From assembly GCA_035771165.1 (NCBI GenBank), contig JAWNZC010000353.1, positions 932,501 through 996,500 on the forward strand: DNA of 64,000 nt, read 5' to 3'. Under the pieces are notes generated by a model. It had not been told where the DNA came from. It made no database searches and worked only from the letters and a program-made list of their open reading frames with translations. This stretch comes from Paragorgia papillata. Lineage: Eukaryota > Cnidaria > Anthozoa > Scleralcyonacea > Coralliidae. How positions within the stretch are numbered: the first letter of the stretch is position 1; every line of letters begins with the position of its first letter. Of the stretch, positions 51,301-59,539 are shown one piece after another. The position numbers and the translations under genes were made by a program.

Positions 51301-52934
51301 AGCAACCATAAACTCCTTATAGAATATGGTCGTTATCAAAAGATTCCCCATGACCAACGACTATGTGAATTATACGAGACAAATGAAATAGAGGACGAGT
51401 ACCACTTTGCTTTAACATGTGAGTGTTACAATACCTTGATATCTTCTTTCCTTGAAAAATTAACTCATGGTTTCTCTAACACTTCTTCTAAAGAGGAACT
51501 ATTACATAATATTATGTCCTCACGGAATCCAAATATAATTTCCCTTACTGCAAAATACATTGATTCTTGCTTTGCGGAAAGAGATAATTGCCTTGAGACC
51601 AAGTGTACCGATACGTAAAATGGTAAAACCTAGCAATTATGTAGATCAAATAGCCTGCATGCGGGCATTCCTTTCGCCTGAGAAAGGAATGTCTGCACTG
51701 TGAGTCATTGTTAAATATTCATCAAATATTAATCATACATTGTAATTAGTTTAATTAACTTAATTACTATTTTTGTATATTTCATATAGTGGTCTGCAGA
51801 CAGGCATTCCTTTCTACCTTTAGAAAGGAATGTTTGTTTGCGGGCAATATACCCATCAACAGTTGATGGTCAACTTACTTGTAAATGTAAATTTAACATT
51901 GTATTTAATTTAAGTAGACTTATTATTTCTTTTTCTCTTTTATAAAATGTATGCTTTAGCAATACCTGATGTAAATAGGTCATGCCAATAAAGCTATTAT
52001 TTACCTTACCTTACCACACCTCACCATACCACACTTCATCTCACTACATCTCATGTCACCTCACCACACCACACTTCACCACACCTCACCACACCTTACC
52101 TCACCTCACCTCACTACACCTCAACTCAGTACACCTCACCTCACTACATCTCACCTCACCACACCTCACCACACCCCACCACACCTCACCACACCCCACC
52201 ACACCTCACCACACCTCACCACACCTCACCACACCACACCTCACCACACCTCACCACACCTCACCACACTTCACCTCGCCTCAGTACACCTCACCACACC
52301 ACACCTCACCTCACCTCACCACACGCTCACCTCACGACACCTCACCTCCCCTCACTACACCTCACCCTACCATACCACACCTCCCCTCCCCACACCTCAC
52401 CTTCCCTCACTACACCTCACCTCACCTCCCCTCACTACACCTCACCTCCCCTCACTACACCTCACCTCACCCCACCATACCACACCTCCCCTCCCCACAC
52501 CTCACCTCCCCACCCCACCTCACCTCAATTAGATACAAAAAATACCTGTTTAATATCAACATATAGTGCCAATAATGGCCCTGTTAAACCAAAAACAACC
52601 ATTGAACCCAAAAGTATTGAAAACTGCCAAAGCCAAATGAATATTGGCAAAGTCTTAGGACTGCATGATCAGAAAAATAACGATGGTGTCAACGAGAATA
52701 AAGAAATCGAACCGAGTCCGGAAAAAAACTGCCCAAGTATGAATACAGCTAGGTAATACCAATTGGCAATAACGCCTTCGTCACAACTTTCAGAAGTTGT
52801 TATTGTTGTGTTTGCAAAATATGTTAGGGTTGTTGGTGTGTCGCAGAGAATACCTGGGAATGAAGCTTGAGGAGGGTTGTATTTTTCAATAATGTAATGA
52901 GGTAAGGTGACTACATGTATTAAAAATCCAAGTC
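39746..52934 (-). CDS. OATP/SLCO organic anion transporter, 5' end missing
   Basis: Seven exons (52546-52934, 48974-49376, 48409-48591, 46827-47010, 46160-46329, 40348-40562, 39746-39882) join with consistent phases and end at a TGA. Diagnostic features: ILGQ.F.GLG (TM4), the OATP signature in the form DPRWIGNWWIGIL (usual Ala is Asn), a Kazal-like extracellular loop (CNQNCGCH through CGADNVSYLSPCYAGC), and the IPGPVLFG region near TM11. These transporters exchange bile acids, steroids, eicosanoids and other anions across the plasma membrane. About 560 residues are recovered, with TM1-TM3 missing. Lesions: TGA at 52669 and a one-base deletion in exon 48974-49376. Confidence 0.9.
39934..40310. 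repeat. GAACAC/GAACTT hexanucleotide minisatellite
   Basis: Hexamers of the form GAAC(AC/TT) repeat through the last OATP intron. They produce long Asn/Thr (+) and Phe/Val (-) artefact ORFs. Confidence 0.95.
40348..40562 (-). CDS. OATP exon, penultimate
   Basis: Encodes RCLRPEDLPFAFGLQYF, HIPGPVLFGHVVDLNC and CDKIGYCLVYD. It matches the OATP region around TM11 and the conserved IPGP motif. Donor CAG|GTACGT, acceptor TTATTTCAG. Confidence 0.92.
40673..41062. mobile_element. MITE with ~110-bp inverted arms in OATP intron
   Basis: The left arm (GAACTTTTAAAATGATAAAG, CTTTGTTTTTGCGATATTTC, AATGTCCGGAATTTACGTCA) is repeated inverted at about 40955-41062. Element about 390 bp. The interior ORF is not recognised. 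Confidence 0.75.
41452..41602 (-). pseudogene. GIY-YIG endonuclease fragment, Penelope-like element
   Basis: On minus, PCECGLVYTGK is followed, after frame disruption, by words readable as EHKTCC, DKSAVAKHAWKYDH. This order (PC.CG..Y.G, then EH, then SAVA.HAW) is characteristic of the GIY-YIG domain at the C-terminus of Penelope-like retroelements. Only about 150 bases survive and the frame is broken. Confidence 0.6.
41690..41985. repeat. MITE-like sequence related to 33180-33520
   Basis: Contains a hairpin GTTTTATCAGATATAAAGAC against its inverse, with core CGAGGCGAAGCCGAG. It also carries the word TTGTCTAAGCCGAGAAAATC, which matches the inverse of 33312-33330. It indicates a dispersed family carrying this hairpin. 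Confidence 0.55.
42240..43438 (-). pseudogene. hAT transposase, catalytic/dimerisation part
   Basis: An open frame from 43438 (NASNMSGKYNGVQA context) to 42479 includes SAHSLNLVGKHAA and SLSETRWSARGDA, typical of the DUF4371/RNase-H-like hAT core. After a frameshift near 42480, NVEIALRIYLTMMVSNC and GERSFSKL follow. A TAA interrupts the dimerisation motif before RSTMGQTRLSALSLMSMES. It is non-functional as read. Confidence 0.88.
43435..44022 (-). pseudogene. hAT transposase, DUF4371 part
   Basis: 195-codon frame with LAFRGKHELVGSVHNGNYLG and SVDSTPDVTHVDQLTVTIRY, characteristic of DUF4371 in ZMYM-like hAT transposases (the Asp-containing SVDSTPD segment belongs to the catalytic core). Frameshifts separate it from the segments at both sides (about 44020 and 43437). 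Confidence 0.9.
44019..44798 (-). pseudogene. hAT transposase N-terminus with TTF-type zinc finger
   Basis: 259-codon frame. A basic, charged N-terminal tail (KRKKKQQREEQEKKEQ) and an acidic/Ser-rich linker are followed by a TTF zinc finger: RKWLCYSKITGRIYCFACK, DWKHAGEQISSHENS, AGHREAM. It starts at ATG 44798 about 630 bases from the right TIR. It shares the element's transcriptional direction. Confidence 0.9.
45439..46159. other. OATP intron sequence without genes
   Basis: AT-rich intron between the hAT right TSD and exon 46160-46329. No recognisable element. A CGCCACGTCA motif sits next to CCAATCACAGCGGG at about 46050. Confidence 0.4.
46160..46329 (-). CDS. OATP exon after Kazal loop
   Basis: Acceptor TTTTTTCCAG and donor GAG|GTGGGC. 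Encodes TFGNCSCIASNDGFGG and GSCDQNCKNWILFLVLMS. This is the end of the large Cys-rich extracellular loop and the next membrane segment. 170 bases, phase 0 to 2. Confidence 0.92.
46376..46820. repeat. AAAC/AAAAC microsatellite
   Basis: AAACA-type repeats. A duplicated unique island (ATACAATCAAACAAACTAG through AATGACTAAATG) occurs twice, at about 46540 and 46670, showing local tandem duplication within the tract. Confidence 0.95.
46827..47010 (-). CDS. OATP exon encoding the Kazal-like loop
   Basis: Acceptor TATTGCAG and donor ACC|GTAAGT. Encodes TCNQNCGCHLGIALPVCGAD and SYLSPCYAGCTGSLSMT. The Cys spacing and PVCGADNVSYLSPC match the Kazal-type module unique to OATPs among transporters. Confidence 0.94.
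47020..47275 (-). mobile_element. Two tRNA-derived SINEs, minus orientation
   Basis: On minus, GGGTTCGAGTCCC (47099-47111) and GGTTCGAACCC (47217-47227) are good Pol III B boxes. The second has an A-box-like CTCAATGTTTAGAG upstream. The first shares its tail (GTAAGTTAAACTCAGAG, TTGCTGTACAA) with the plus-strand copy at 47607. Confidence 0.75.
47607..47755 (+). mobile_element. tRNA-derived SINE, plus orientation
   Basis: A-box-like TGGCTCAATGGTGAGAGC and B box GGTTCGAGTCC, 31 bases apart, are followed by a GAGTTTTTCTCTGAGTTT tail. It forms an inverted pair with 47020-47165, so intronic RNA could fold back. Confidence 0.78.
47975..48076 (+). repeat. CTGT microsatellite
   Basis: Twenty-five or so CTGT units in the OATP intron. 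Related TCCG, ATCA and CAGA tetranucleotide tracts follow to 48385. Their CAGA run is complementary to this CTGT run. Confidence 0.95.
48105..48385 (+). repeat. Mixed tetranucleotide microsatellites (ATCC, AATC, GTCC, CAGA)
   Basis: Successive tracts of CCATCCGT, CAATCAAT, CCGTCCGT and GACAGACA. The last ends 24 bases before the OATP exon donor at 48408. Confidence 0.95.
48409..48591 (-). CDS. OATP exon
   Basis: Acceptor TTCTTTAG and donor GAG|GTGAGT. The frame WPIGWILAATSVQVRRIRQK, GPFAFLIPGCEEVK, LAGWQVPYG corresponds to the membrane segment and loop just before the Kazal module. The Thr codon is completed from the preceding exon. Confidence 0.9.
48708..48950 (+). repeat. CCAA/CCAC microsatellite
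   Basis: Tetranucleotide repeats 24 bases from the next OATP donor. Long Trp/Leu/Val/Gly ORFs on minus are artefacts. Confidence 0.95.
48974..49376 (-). CDS. OATP exon with signature motif; 1-nt deletion
   Basis: Acceptor TTCCTAG and donor TAC|GTATGT. The frame starts ADGFKMTPKDPRWIGNWW (the OATP superfamily signature region) and reaches ILGSASVC then TGA. Reading continues one base out of frame as LLNISSIFLLGFPSK, LLYGGGLTPFFAKIL, YGVEPEKVGQAIIIS. With one more T in the TCTGTTTGC run (near 49305) the exon would be 404 bases and all phases would agree. This is therefore a single-base deletion or a sequencing error. Confidence 0.88.
49393..49510 (+). repeat. TTCAC microsatellite
   Basis: ACTTCACTTCAC and CACCACACC repeats adjacent to the 5' side of the truncated LINE. 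Confidence 0.9.
49904..50524 (+). pseudogene. LINE reverse transcriptase domain
   Basis: Frame with HPSQIGFLSGQRTADDIF, YACFVDLKKAFDSVWHDGL (catalytic Asp in block A), SKGVRQGCILSPLLFNIYID, and LLYADDLVIIS (the YADD box). Upstream, in other frames, are KKLKNKKS and CEGLITPIFKSG, giving the start of the RT palm. The isolated frame keeps all catalytic residues, but flanking frameshifts inactivate the ORF. Confidence 0.92.
51268..51618 (+). pseudogene. LINE C-terminal region
   Basis: Frame MRRKNLTKFRISNHKL, then YGRYQKIPHDQRLCELYE and EDEYHFALTCECYN. This matches the common post-RT segment of LINEs (R.C..C..(I/V)EDE.HF...C..Y). The first Cys of the usual RLC..C pair is kept but the second has been lost. 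Confidence 0.8.
51655..51840 (+). ncRNA. Repeated 3'-UTR stem-loops of the LINE
   Basis: GCATTCCTTTC and GAAAGGAATGT flank a 6-base loop at 51664-51692. A second version (GGCATTCCTTTCTA, TAGAAAGGAATG) lies at 51804-51834, each preceded by CTGCA-type words. Such 3' structures are often recognised by the LINE reverse transcriptase. That function is inferred. Confidence 0.65.
52005..52530 (+). repeat. CCTCA/CCACA microsatellite
   Basis: About 520 bases of ACCTCACC and ACCACACC units begin at the LINE 3' end and reach within 16 bases of the OATP exon donor at 52545. Thr/His/Pro-rich ORFs are artefacts. Confidence 0.95.
52546..52934 (-). CDS. OATP exon (TM3-TM5 region), in-frame stop
   Basis: Acceptor TTTTTTCAAG, donor CAG|GTATTT. 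The frame reads GLGFLIHVVTLPHYI, NWYYLAVFILGQFFSGLG, SLFSLTPSLFF, then TGA (52669-52671), then SPKTLPIFIWLWQFSILLG and GLTGPLLALYVDIKQ in the same frame. Homology resumes directly after the stop and the exon length (389) fits the phases, so this is a point lesion or base error. The preceding exon (TM1-TM3) is not in the 130 bases left before the duplicated segment begins. Confidence 0.88.
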
Positions 52935-53172
52935 CTTGAAAAAAGGAGAAGTTATCAAAAAAGATAGTCACACATAAAGGCTTGGTTTGTCTGTCTCTGC
53001 TCATTTGTGTGTGCGTCTGTCTGTTTGTTTGTTTGTTTGTCTGTCTGGCTGCCTGTGTTTTTCTTCCTAAAAATAAGCCAATCAGATAAAAATAACAATA
53101 ACAAATTAATAACGCAATGCGAAAAATTTAGCCAATCACCAACAGTCTTTCTCAAATGATCAGGTTCAAATC

Positions 53173-53981
53173 CAATCTCGAGCCCATAGTCACCCCCTTT
53201 TTGGTCAGCGGGAGAGCGCGGGGGAGACTCTGGGGAAATTGGATTTAATTACCCCTGAAATGAGGGGTTCCGGTTGTTAAGCGCATGATCGTGGCCTCAG
53301 CTGCTGTGCAGAATATGCGTTGTGTTCATGAGTTCGTTTCTCATATATTTGTTTGAAATCGCAAATACTATATATTTTGTGAGAACCCTGTATAAAATAC
53401 AGATCAAATACACGTTAAAATTGTCGGAGAGAGACTGACACTGCTGGTGGTGGCACTTGACATAAACGTTATTGAAATCCAAGGTAAACTTACTAAACTA
53501 TCAATTCACGACGCCAATTAATATCGTCCTTGATCAGACGATCACAAGCCTTTTAATACGAGTGCGAAGGCTGATTCCTTCTTTAATTGTCTTAAATATG
53601 CTTTTTCGTTGTTTAAATTGTTTTACATATATACATCAAATATAACGACAAATCCCACCAGGGTTTGTTTTGTTCATTGCGACATTAATTTGTTCGAAAT
53701 TCGTCTTAAGTCTTTTAAACTTTATTGTGACTGAGACCCAGATATATTAAACAAAGAGAGGAGATGTAAATGAGGCGTCTAAATTTGAAGATACTGTATA
53801 TATGTTTATTGAATTAAGCAATATATTTGACTTTCATTATTTTACAATCTGTATGTTTTGAATCGATGAATTCAATAAATTTAAATGAACCAATCAAAAC
53901 AGAGAATCAATCCAGTTTCCCCAGAGTCTCCCCCGCGCTCTCCCGCTGACCAAAAAGGGGGTGACTATGGGCTCGAGATTG
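53173..53981. mobile_element. Mutator-like MITE 'B', copy B (TSD GTTCAAATC)
   Basis: TIR CAATCTCGAGCCCATAGTC at both ends, with perfect GTTCAAATC at 53164-53172 and 53982-53990. The right TSD is shared with the start of MITE C. In copy A the same element sits downstream of MITE C with a different flank. Confidence 0.8.
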
Positions 53982-53990
53982 GTTCAAATC

Positions 53991-54704
53991 CAATCTCGTA
54001 CCCAGCGCCTGCGATCCTTTTGGCCACTACCAAGAATCAGAGGCTCTGGGAAACTCCGATAAAACTCGTCATCTGATTGGTTAGTTTAAAAACAGTACAA
54101 TTTCAAATAGTGTGCACGTCGCTAACTTGTTTAATCGATTTCTCGACGTTCTGTAACACATAATTATACACGACAGACCCAAAATATAATTGAACACGTG
54201 AAATAATTCAAAACAACAAAAATCCCGACAATTTACAAGTTAAAACTATTATTATTGTCGCTTCGTCGCCAAACAAACATCCATCGTCTGACTCGTCTCG
54301 TAATTATTCACAGTTTCGTCTCAGAACTTTAAAATTATATTAGAGAATACAAGGTCGATGTAGTTTAGCCAAAATTCCTGGCAAAAAGTACAATTTCTTA
54401 CCTGAGCGGCTGAGCCGTTTACTGCCGAGTGCTGACGGCGACGCGGACATTTAAAACACACTCGTCAAATCGTCTGGTTGACGATTTTGAGAAAAGCGAA
54501 GAAAGGCCATTTGTATCGATTGTATTGTCAAGAGCTTTATTAAACATGTTGGGCCTTTTTTAGTAAACAAATATTTTCCTTGGTCTTCGAACAAGCGAAC
54601 GATCGTCGATGACTGTAACAAATTATAGGGAACTGGGAACCAGAGGACTGGGAATAAAAACCCAATTTGGGGGTCTTTTTCATCGGAGTTTCCCAGAGCC
54701 TCGA
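53991..54704. mobile_element. Mutator-like MITE 'C', copy B, right end truncated
   Basis: Starts CAATCTCGTACCCAGCGCC like 602-1366 but breaks off after CAGAGCCTCGA. There it is fused to the 'D' terminus (CCAACCTCGTACCCAGG). The break coincides with similar CTCG words, suggesting recombination or internal deletion between TIRs. Confidence 0.75.
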
Positions 54705-55102
54705 GTCCAACCTCGTACCCAGGGTCTTATCTCCGCTCCCCCGTCCCCGCCCGCAGCTGCGAAACAGAGGAGGCCGGACAGCTGTCATGTGATTGTCACG
54801 TGATATTGTCGACCAATGAAATTGCGCTGTTTTCTTATCGTTGATCGGCTGAAAATTTTGCATTGGACTTAGAATACCGAATATTACGCTATTGTCATTC
54901 CTTTTTTTCTTTAAAAAAGCAGCGATATCGTTTGGTATATTGTTGGACTATCCATATCTGCAGGATTTTGCAAGGTAATGTATTTTTTCTACTTTGTTTT
55001 GATCGTTTATGTAAGTCGTGTCGCGCTAAGCGAAGACCCCACTTCCGGTTTGTCAACAATCTTCGAAGCAAAAAATCTCGAATTCCCATGCATGGTTCGA
55101 AT

Positions 55103-55321
55103 CAATCTCGTTCCCAGAGCCCACGTTTCCCACCCGGGAAACGAGAGAGTCTGGGATAATCCGTTTCACATCGACATTTCATTAGCTGATGAACACAGTG
55201 AACTCTATATAACTCTTCTTCCGGATAACACGAATCGTGTTATGGCGTGAACGGATTATCCCAGAGTCTCTCGTTTCCCGCCCGCTGGGTAAGGGGAACG
55301 TGGGCTCTGGGAGCGAGATTG
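55103..55321. mobile_element. Mutator-type MITE (TSD GGTTCGAAT), copy B only
   Basis: TIRs CAATCTCGTTCCCAGAGCC and, inverted, CAATCTCGCTCCCAGAGCC with a second inner inverted block (AACGAGAGAGTCTGGGATAA). 219 bp. GGTTCGAAT duplicates at 55094-55102 and 55322-55330, and copy A (about 2543-2552) shows the single-copy empty site. This is clean evidence of insertion after duplication. Confidence 0.92.
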
Positions 55322-55335
55322 GGTTCGAATTATCT

Positions 55336-55542
55336 TAGCCTCCTCCGCAGGCATCTCTATTAATCTTATAAGAGAAGTCAGAAGATAATTTGGGTTACCT
55401 GTGGAATAAGCTCAGGCCGCGCGTTTTGTCCCCCGTCCTCCTCGATCTCCAAAACGCGCGGCCTGAGCTTATTCCACAGGTAACCCAAATTCTCTTCTGA
55501 CTTCTCGTATAAGATTAATAGAGATGCCTGCGGAGGAGGCTA
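55336..55542. mobile_element. Palindromic Mutator-type MITE (TSD GAATTATCT), copy B only
   Basis: Termini TAGCCTCCTCCGCAGGCATC are perfectly inverted, and nearly the whole 207-bp element is a hairpin with a loop near 55430. GAATTATCT occurs at 55327-55335 and 55543-55551, with the single-copy site in copy A. It inserted 5 bases from the preceding MITE's TSD. Confidence 0.92.
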
Positions 55543-56343
55543 GAATTATCTAATTTTTGCGTAATGAGTTGAAGAAATGTCTCATCTAGTCATCTTAGAT
55601 TCTATGCAGGCGATCCCCAGCGATCCCCTCACCGTTTTCGAGATATTCGCCGTTGAACCGACCATGGTATTTCGGCTTTTGCTCAAATGGCGCCTAATAA
55701 TTTAAGAGAGCCTCTCGCCACTAAATCTTGTTTTTTTCTCAAGAATTTTGGAAGTTTCCTAATATTTCGAGCTTTATTCTTTAGAGTAAGTGTAGAATGA
55801 GTGGTGGACAATTATTAAAGAGTAAAATTTGGTATTTGTCTGTTTTTATGGGCCATCATTCTGGAAAAATTGTATACATATCAGGCTTACATACATTCTG
55901 TAAATATTATTACAGAATGTACTGAACTTTCTTAACGATCTGCTATATATGTATACAGGCCTGATATGTATAGATCATTTTTATATATTAAATAACATTG
56001 TGTTCCATGACAGCAGTATGATTATTAAAATTGATGTGTGGATTATTTGTAGTTTATTATTGGTCATTGTTATTGTGAATAATATATTGTAGTTGTAGTA
56101 TTTTTTTTATTTTTTGCTAAATTGTTATAATTTGTTGTTCGTATTGTTTTTCAGTATACAAATATTTATTATCCTTTTTGCCCCACTTCAGCCCCAGTTG
56201 TCCATTTCAACTGAGTCAGTGATGTAGGAAACAAGCTGATGGGGTGGGGGAAGTGTACATGTACACTTTCAAAAGTACCTTGTTTCAGGTTGTTTAAGAC
56301 ATGAAAGAGTTAATAACTCCATCTCACATTGTATTTTTTACAG

Positions 56344-56430
56344 GAAGTGAAGAGATACAGTACAGATGTCACTGTTGGAAGAACTTACTTTGGTGGTGTT
56401 CAGGAGTGCCCAGGCACGAGCACCAACTGA
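56344..56430 (+). CDS. Putative terminal exon of an unknown gene, copy B
   Basis: Counterpart of 3373-3459: same acceptor, 29 codons and stop, reading EVKRYSTDVTVG, RTYFGGVQECPGTSTN. The two substitutions between copies are both non-synonymous. Unrecognised. Confidence 0.3.
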   Translation, partial: EVKRYSTDVTVGRTYFGGVQECPGTSTN

Positions 56431-57449
56431 ACAGGATTTTTACAATGATAAATTGATGGGATTCTCTTTTACTAAATAACATTCAAATAGTTTGAAGTTT
56501 TGCATGTTGTCATGTTGTATAATTACATAAGGCAATGCATAATATATATATAATTGTGGACATACAGTAACTAATAAAATTTTAACACAGAAGTATTATC
56601 TTGCATATTGTTAACAATCCAAATGCTTGGTCCCAAAGCCTAATTAAATGCCTGGATATTATTCATCCCTTTGCATGCATTTGAGTGCTACTGGCTACTG
56701 CATGTACATACTGATAAACAGTGAACTATATATGTCTAAGACAGACACCCTTGCGCTGGACTTTGTCTGTATTATATATAGTTCATTCACATCAGGCTCG
56801 GACTGGGCCCAATTTAGGGGCCTTGCCATTTCAGTTGTGAAACCCTCTCTTGGGGGGTCCGGGGGCATGCTGTCCCGGAAAATTTTGAAATGTAGAGTCT
56901 CTGAAATGGCATTTCCTGCATTTTGGGGGAATATTTTATAGAATTCCGGAGATTATAAAACATTAAAACGTCATATAAAACACACAATTTACACAAAATA
57001 CAACAGATTTCAGGACTTTTCAACATTTAGAACAAAACATTTTTAACATTTCAGAGCATAAGAAGCTGTTCCATTTCCGAGGACTTTGACGCAAGTTTTT
57101 GATACACTGCCTCGTTATCAACAGCCTTCAGTAAATCAACTTCTACAGAACAAATCATTACTTCTTCCAAAGTGTTACTGTTGCCTTCTGTTGCAAACTA
57201 TTTTGAGTATTTTCCTTATCATTTATTTCACAAATGCGGAGTTAAGTAATTGCTTCAATGCTTCCAATTTGATATTTTATGGGTGTGTCTGGTCAGGGGC
57301 CCATTTTGATGTCCCAGAAGGGGCCATGTGCCATGGCACAATGGCACATAGGCCAAGTCCGAGCCTGATTCACATGTCTACCTTAATACAGTAACTTTTC
57401 TGATGCCCTCTCTAATAAATGTGCCAAAGTTGATGTTTTCTCAGCAAGG

Positions 57450-57470
57450 AGGGGGGGGGGGGGGGGGGTT
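57450..57470. repeat. Poly-G tract specific to copy B
   Basis: A run of about 17 G within GGAGG(G)n at the position where copy A (about 4476) has only a short G run (AGCAGTGGGGGTT). It illustrates homopolymer instability or assembly noise. Confidence 0.85.
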
Positions 57471-58090
57471 GCTTCAATGCGAAATGTTGAACCAATGTTA
57501 AAATGTTAACAATGCCCCTGATTGAATACCTGTATCAGTGTCAATACAGTAGTGCTTTAGAAGTAACCAAGATCAATATTGAGACAAAGCATTTTAATTT
57601 CATTCAAGTTCCTTATTTACATATATATTGAGGATACAGTAAATACACTTTATTTGACCATTTATATATTTGACCTTAACATTTGACCAGTTATATACCA
57701 AGTCATATCAATAGATTCTGGAGGCAATCCAATAAATTATCTCGATTTTTAATTCACCTTAATTATAAACTAAAACACAAGCTTGTTATTGAATAATACA
57801 TTTTAAGCTAGCTTTATTCACACTTTTATAAAATTTGGGAACAAGTTACAGTAAGTATAAAAGGAACAAGACTGTTTGCTAAAAAATCGGTGGGAAAAAC
57901 CCCAAGGATGATAGTTGTATCTAATTGATCCAGATATAATTGCTACACAGAACAGTTATAGAAGTTTACAGTAATACTGCAGAATGCAAAACATTAAACC
58001 ACGGAAAATGCATCATAAGGTTATAGAATAGGAAAAATTTGAGAGGGAAATCATTAACCACTAAACAACAAATAATGTTGATTTCTCACC

Positions 58091-58186
58091 TCACGCTTTT
58101 CTCCAGTTGTAACGAATCACACGTTGCACAGCACAACCAAATCCTTCTTTGTTGTAAACATCTAATTCGTTTCTGATTTGTTCCAT
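58091..58186 (-). CDS. Putative short first exon on minus strand, copy B
   Basis: Same 31-residue reading as 5104-5199, unchanged in frame, with the same donor-overlapping TGA. Unrecognised, weakly supported. Confidence 0.2.
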   Translation of the reverse strand: MEQIRNELDVYNKEGFGCAVQRVIRYNWRKA

Positions 58187-59539
58187 TATTTGTAACATAA
58201 AATGCGTCGAATCCGAAGGAACTTGAGGAGTCCTTGAAAACTATCTTGTAATCTTGAATGCCCATCCGCCATTGTCACGAATATACGCCAAATAAAGCAC
58301 AATCTGATCATATTAATTGTCTATGATAACCACGAATTGTTCTCGTATTTTTCTGACCATCAGATGTATCAATTCTGGATCAACTGTGACGAGTTTTCAA
58401 ACGTTTTTGCGCATCTAGTATAGTCCACCGGGCAGAGATCATTCCTCGTCGGCGGTCAAATGCAAATAAATCAATAATTTATCAATTTTAGTGTTAGGAC
58501 CATGATGCTTTGCGGCTGCTGCCCAACCTCCTCTGACTGCGAAAAGACCCTGGTTGGGGCTGGTCACGTGTTTCGAGGGCAAAAATATAACTTACTGGGG
58601 GGGGGGGGGGGTAATTTAGAAACGTGGCTAAAGTGAACACGCAAAGACAATGTTTTTATGTGATTTATTTTATTCTGACAAGACAAAGTGTACGTTTTAT
58701 AACTGTCAAGAAAGCCAGACTCAGACTGCATGCCCAAATCGATGTTTATTTACGTCAGTTTCCTCAGTGTTGTGCGATGCTGTAAGTATGGAAACAAAAT
58801 TCGCCGTCTGAACTCGAAGGCCTCTATGTCTCTAATGGCTTTTTGAAATAGTAAAATACGTGTAAATCTCTCCGGTTGATTAGTGGGTTTTATTCGTCGA
58901 AGTCTACCCAAAACACCGCCAATTTTTCGTTAGTCGCTTTGTGTCCCGCCGCTTTGCCTTTGTTGTTTTCAGTGTGCCAACTGTCAATGTTTTCAAGCGT
59001 TTCGTTGCGCGCCGTCTGACTGTTTGCGTTTATACGAAACGGTTGCCTAAAAAACAAAGACAATATCAGTGGTGATATTTAAAGGTAATACAAATGTGCC
59101 TGAGTTGTTTTCAAACACATAAAGGAGTCTCAAGAACGAAAATATAAATATATACTTTGGCTGACGGCGAATATATTGAAGTTATGCAATAACTTGGATC
59201 TTTCAAATTTAACGTTTATAACGAAGTATTTTCCATAATTTAGGAAACATAGCACGGTATAACATTTGCGCTGGTTCAGTGGTGAGTTTTGGCTGTAATT
59301 CTGTAAAATACAAGACTACCTTTCACTCAACTGTTTTATTTTGGTAAACACTCGCTGTTATTACTGTTCTTTTCATGAATATTCGTTTCCATTCATTATA
59401 AATTTCCAGTCCACAGTTTGAGAAATATTTGTGAGCAGACACCGTGGGACGCCGCAGACATTTCCGTTAAATAATCACTACTATTTATGTACCTTTCACA
59501 ACTGTTTTATTTCGGTAAACACTCGCTGTCATTACTGTT

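Larger units (their letters stand above)
49550..52010 (+). mobile_element. Degenerate 5'-truncated LINE (non-LTR retrotransposon)
   Basis: Reverse transcriptase frames at 49555-50524 and C-terminal frames at 51026-51618 are separated by frameshifts and stops. The 3' UTR carries duplicated hairpins, and the 3' end passes into TTACC repeats and a CCTCA microsatellite. Clade is uncertain (CR1/L2/Jockey-like). It lies in OATP intron 1 of those recovered, antisense to the gene. Confidence 0.88.

Noticed and set aside
51982..52566. His/Thr/Pro-rich ORF
   Set aside because: Artefact of the CCTCA microsatellite following the LINE.
52669..52671. In-frame TGA in OATP considered as selenocysteine
   Set aside because: OATPs are not selenoproteins, and no SECIS would be expected. 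A point lesion or base error is simpler.
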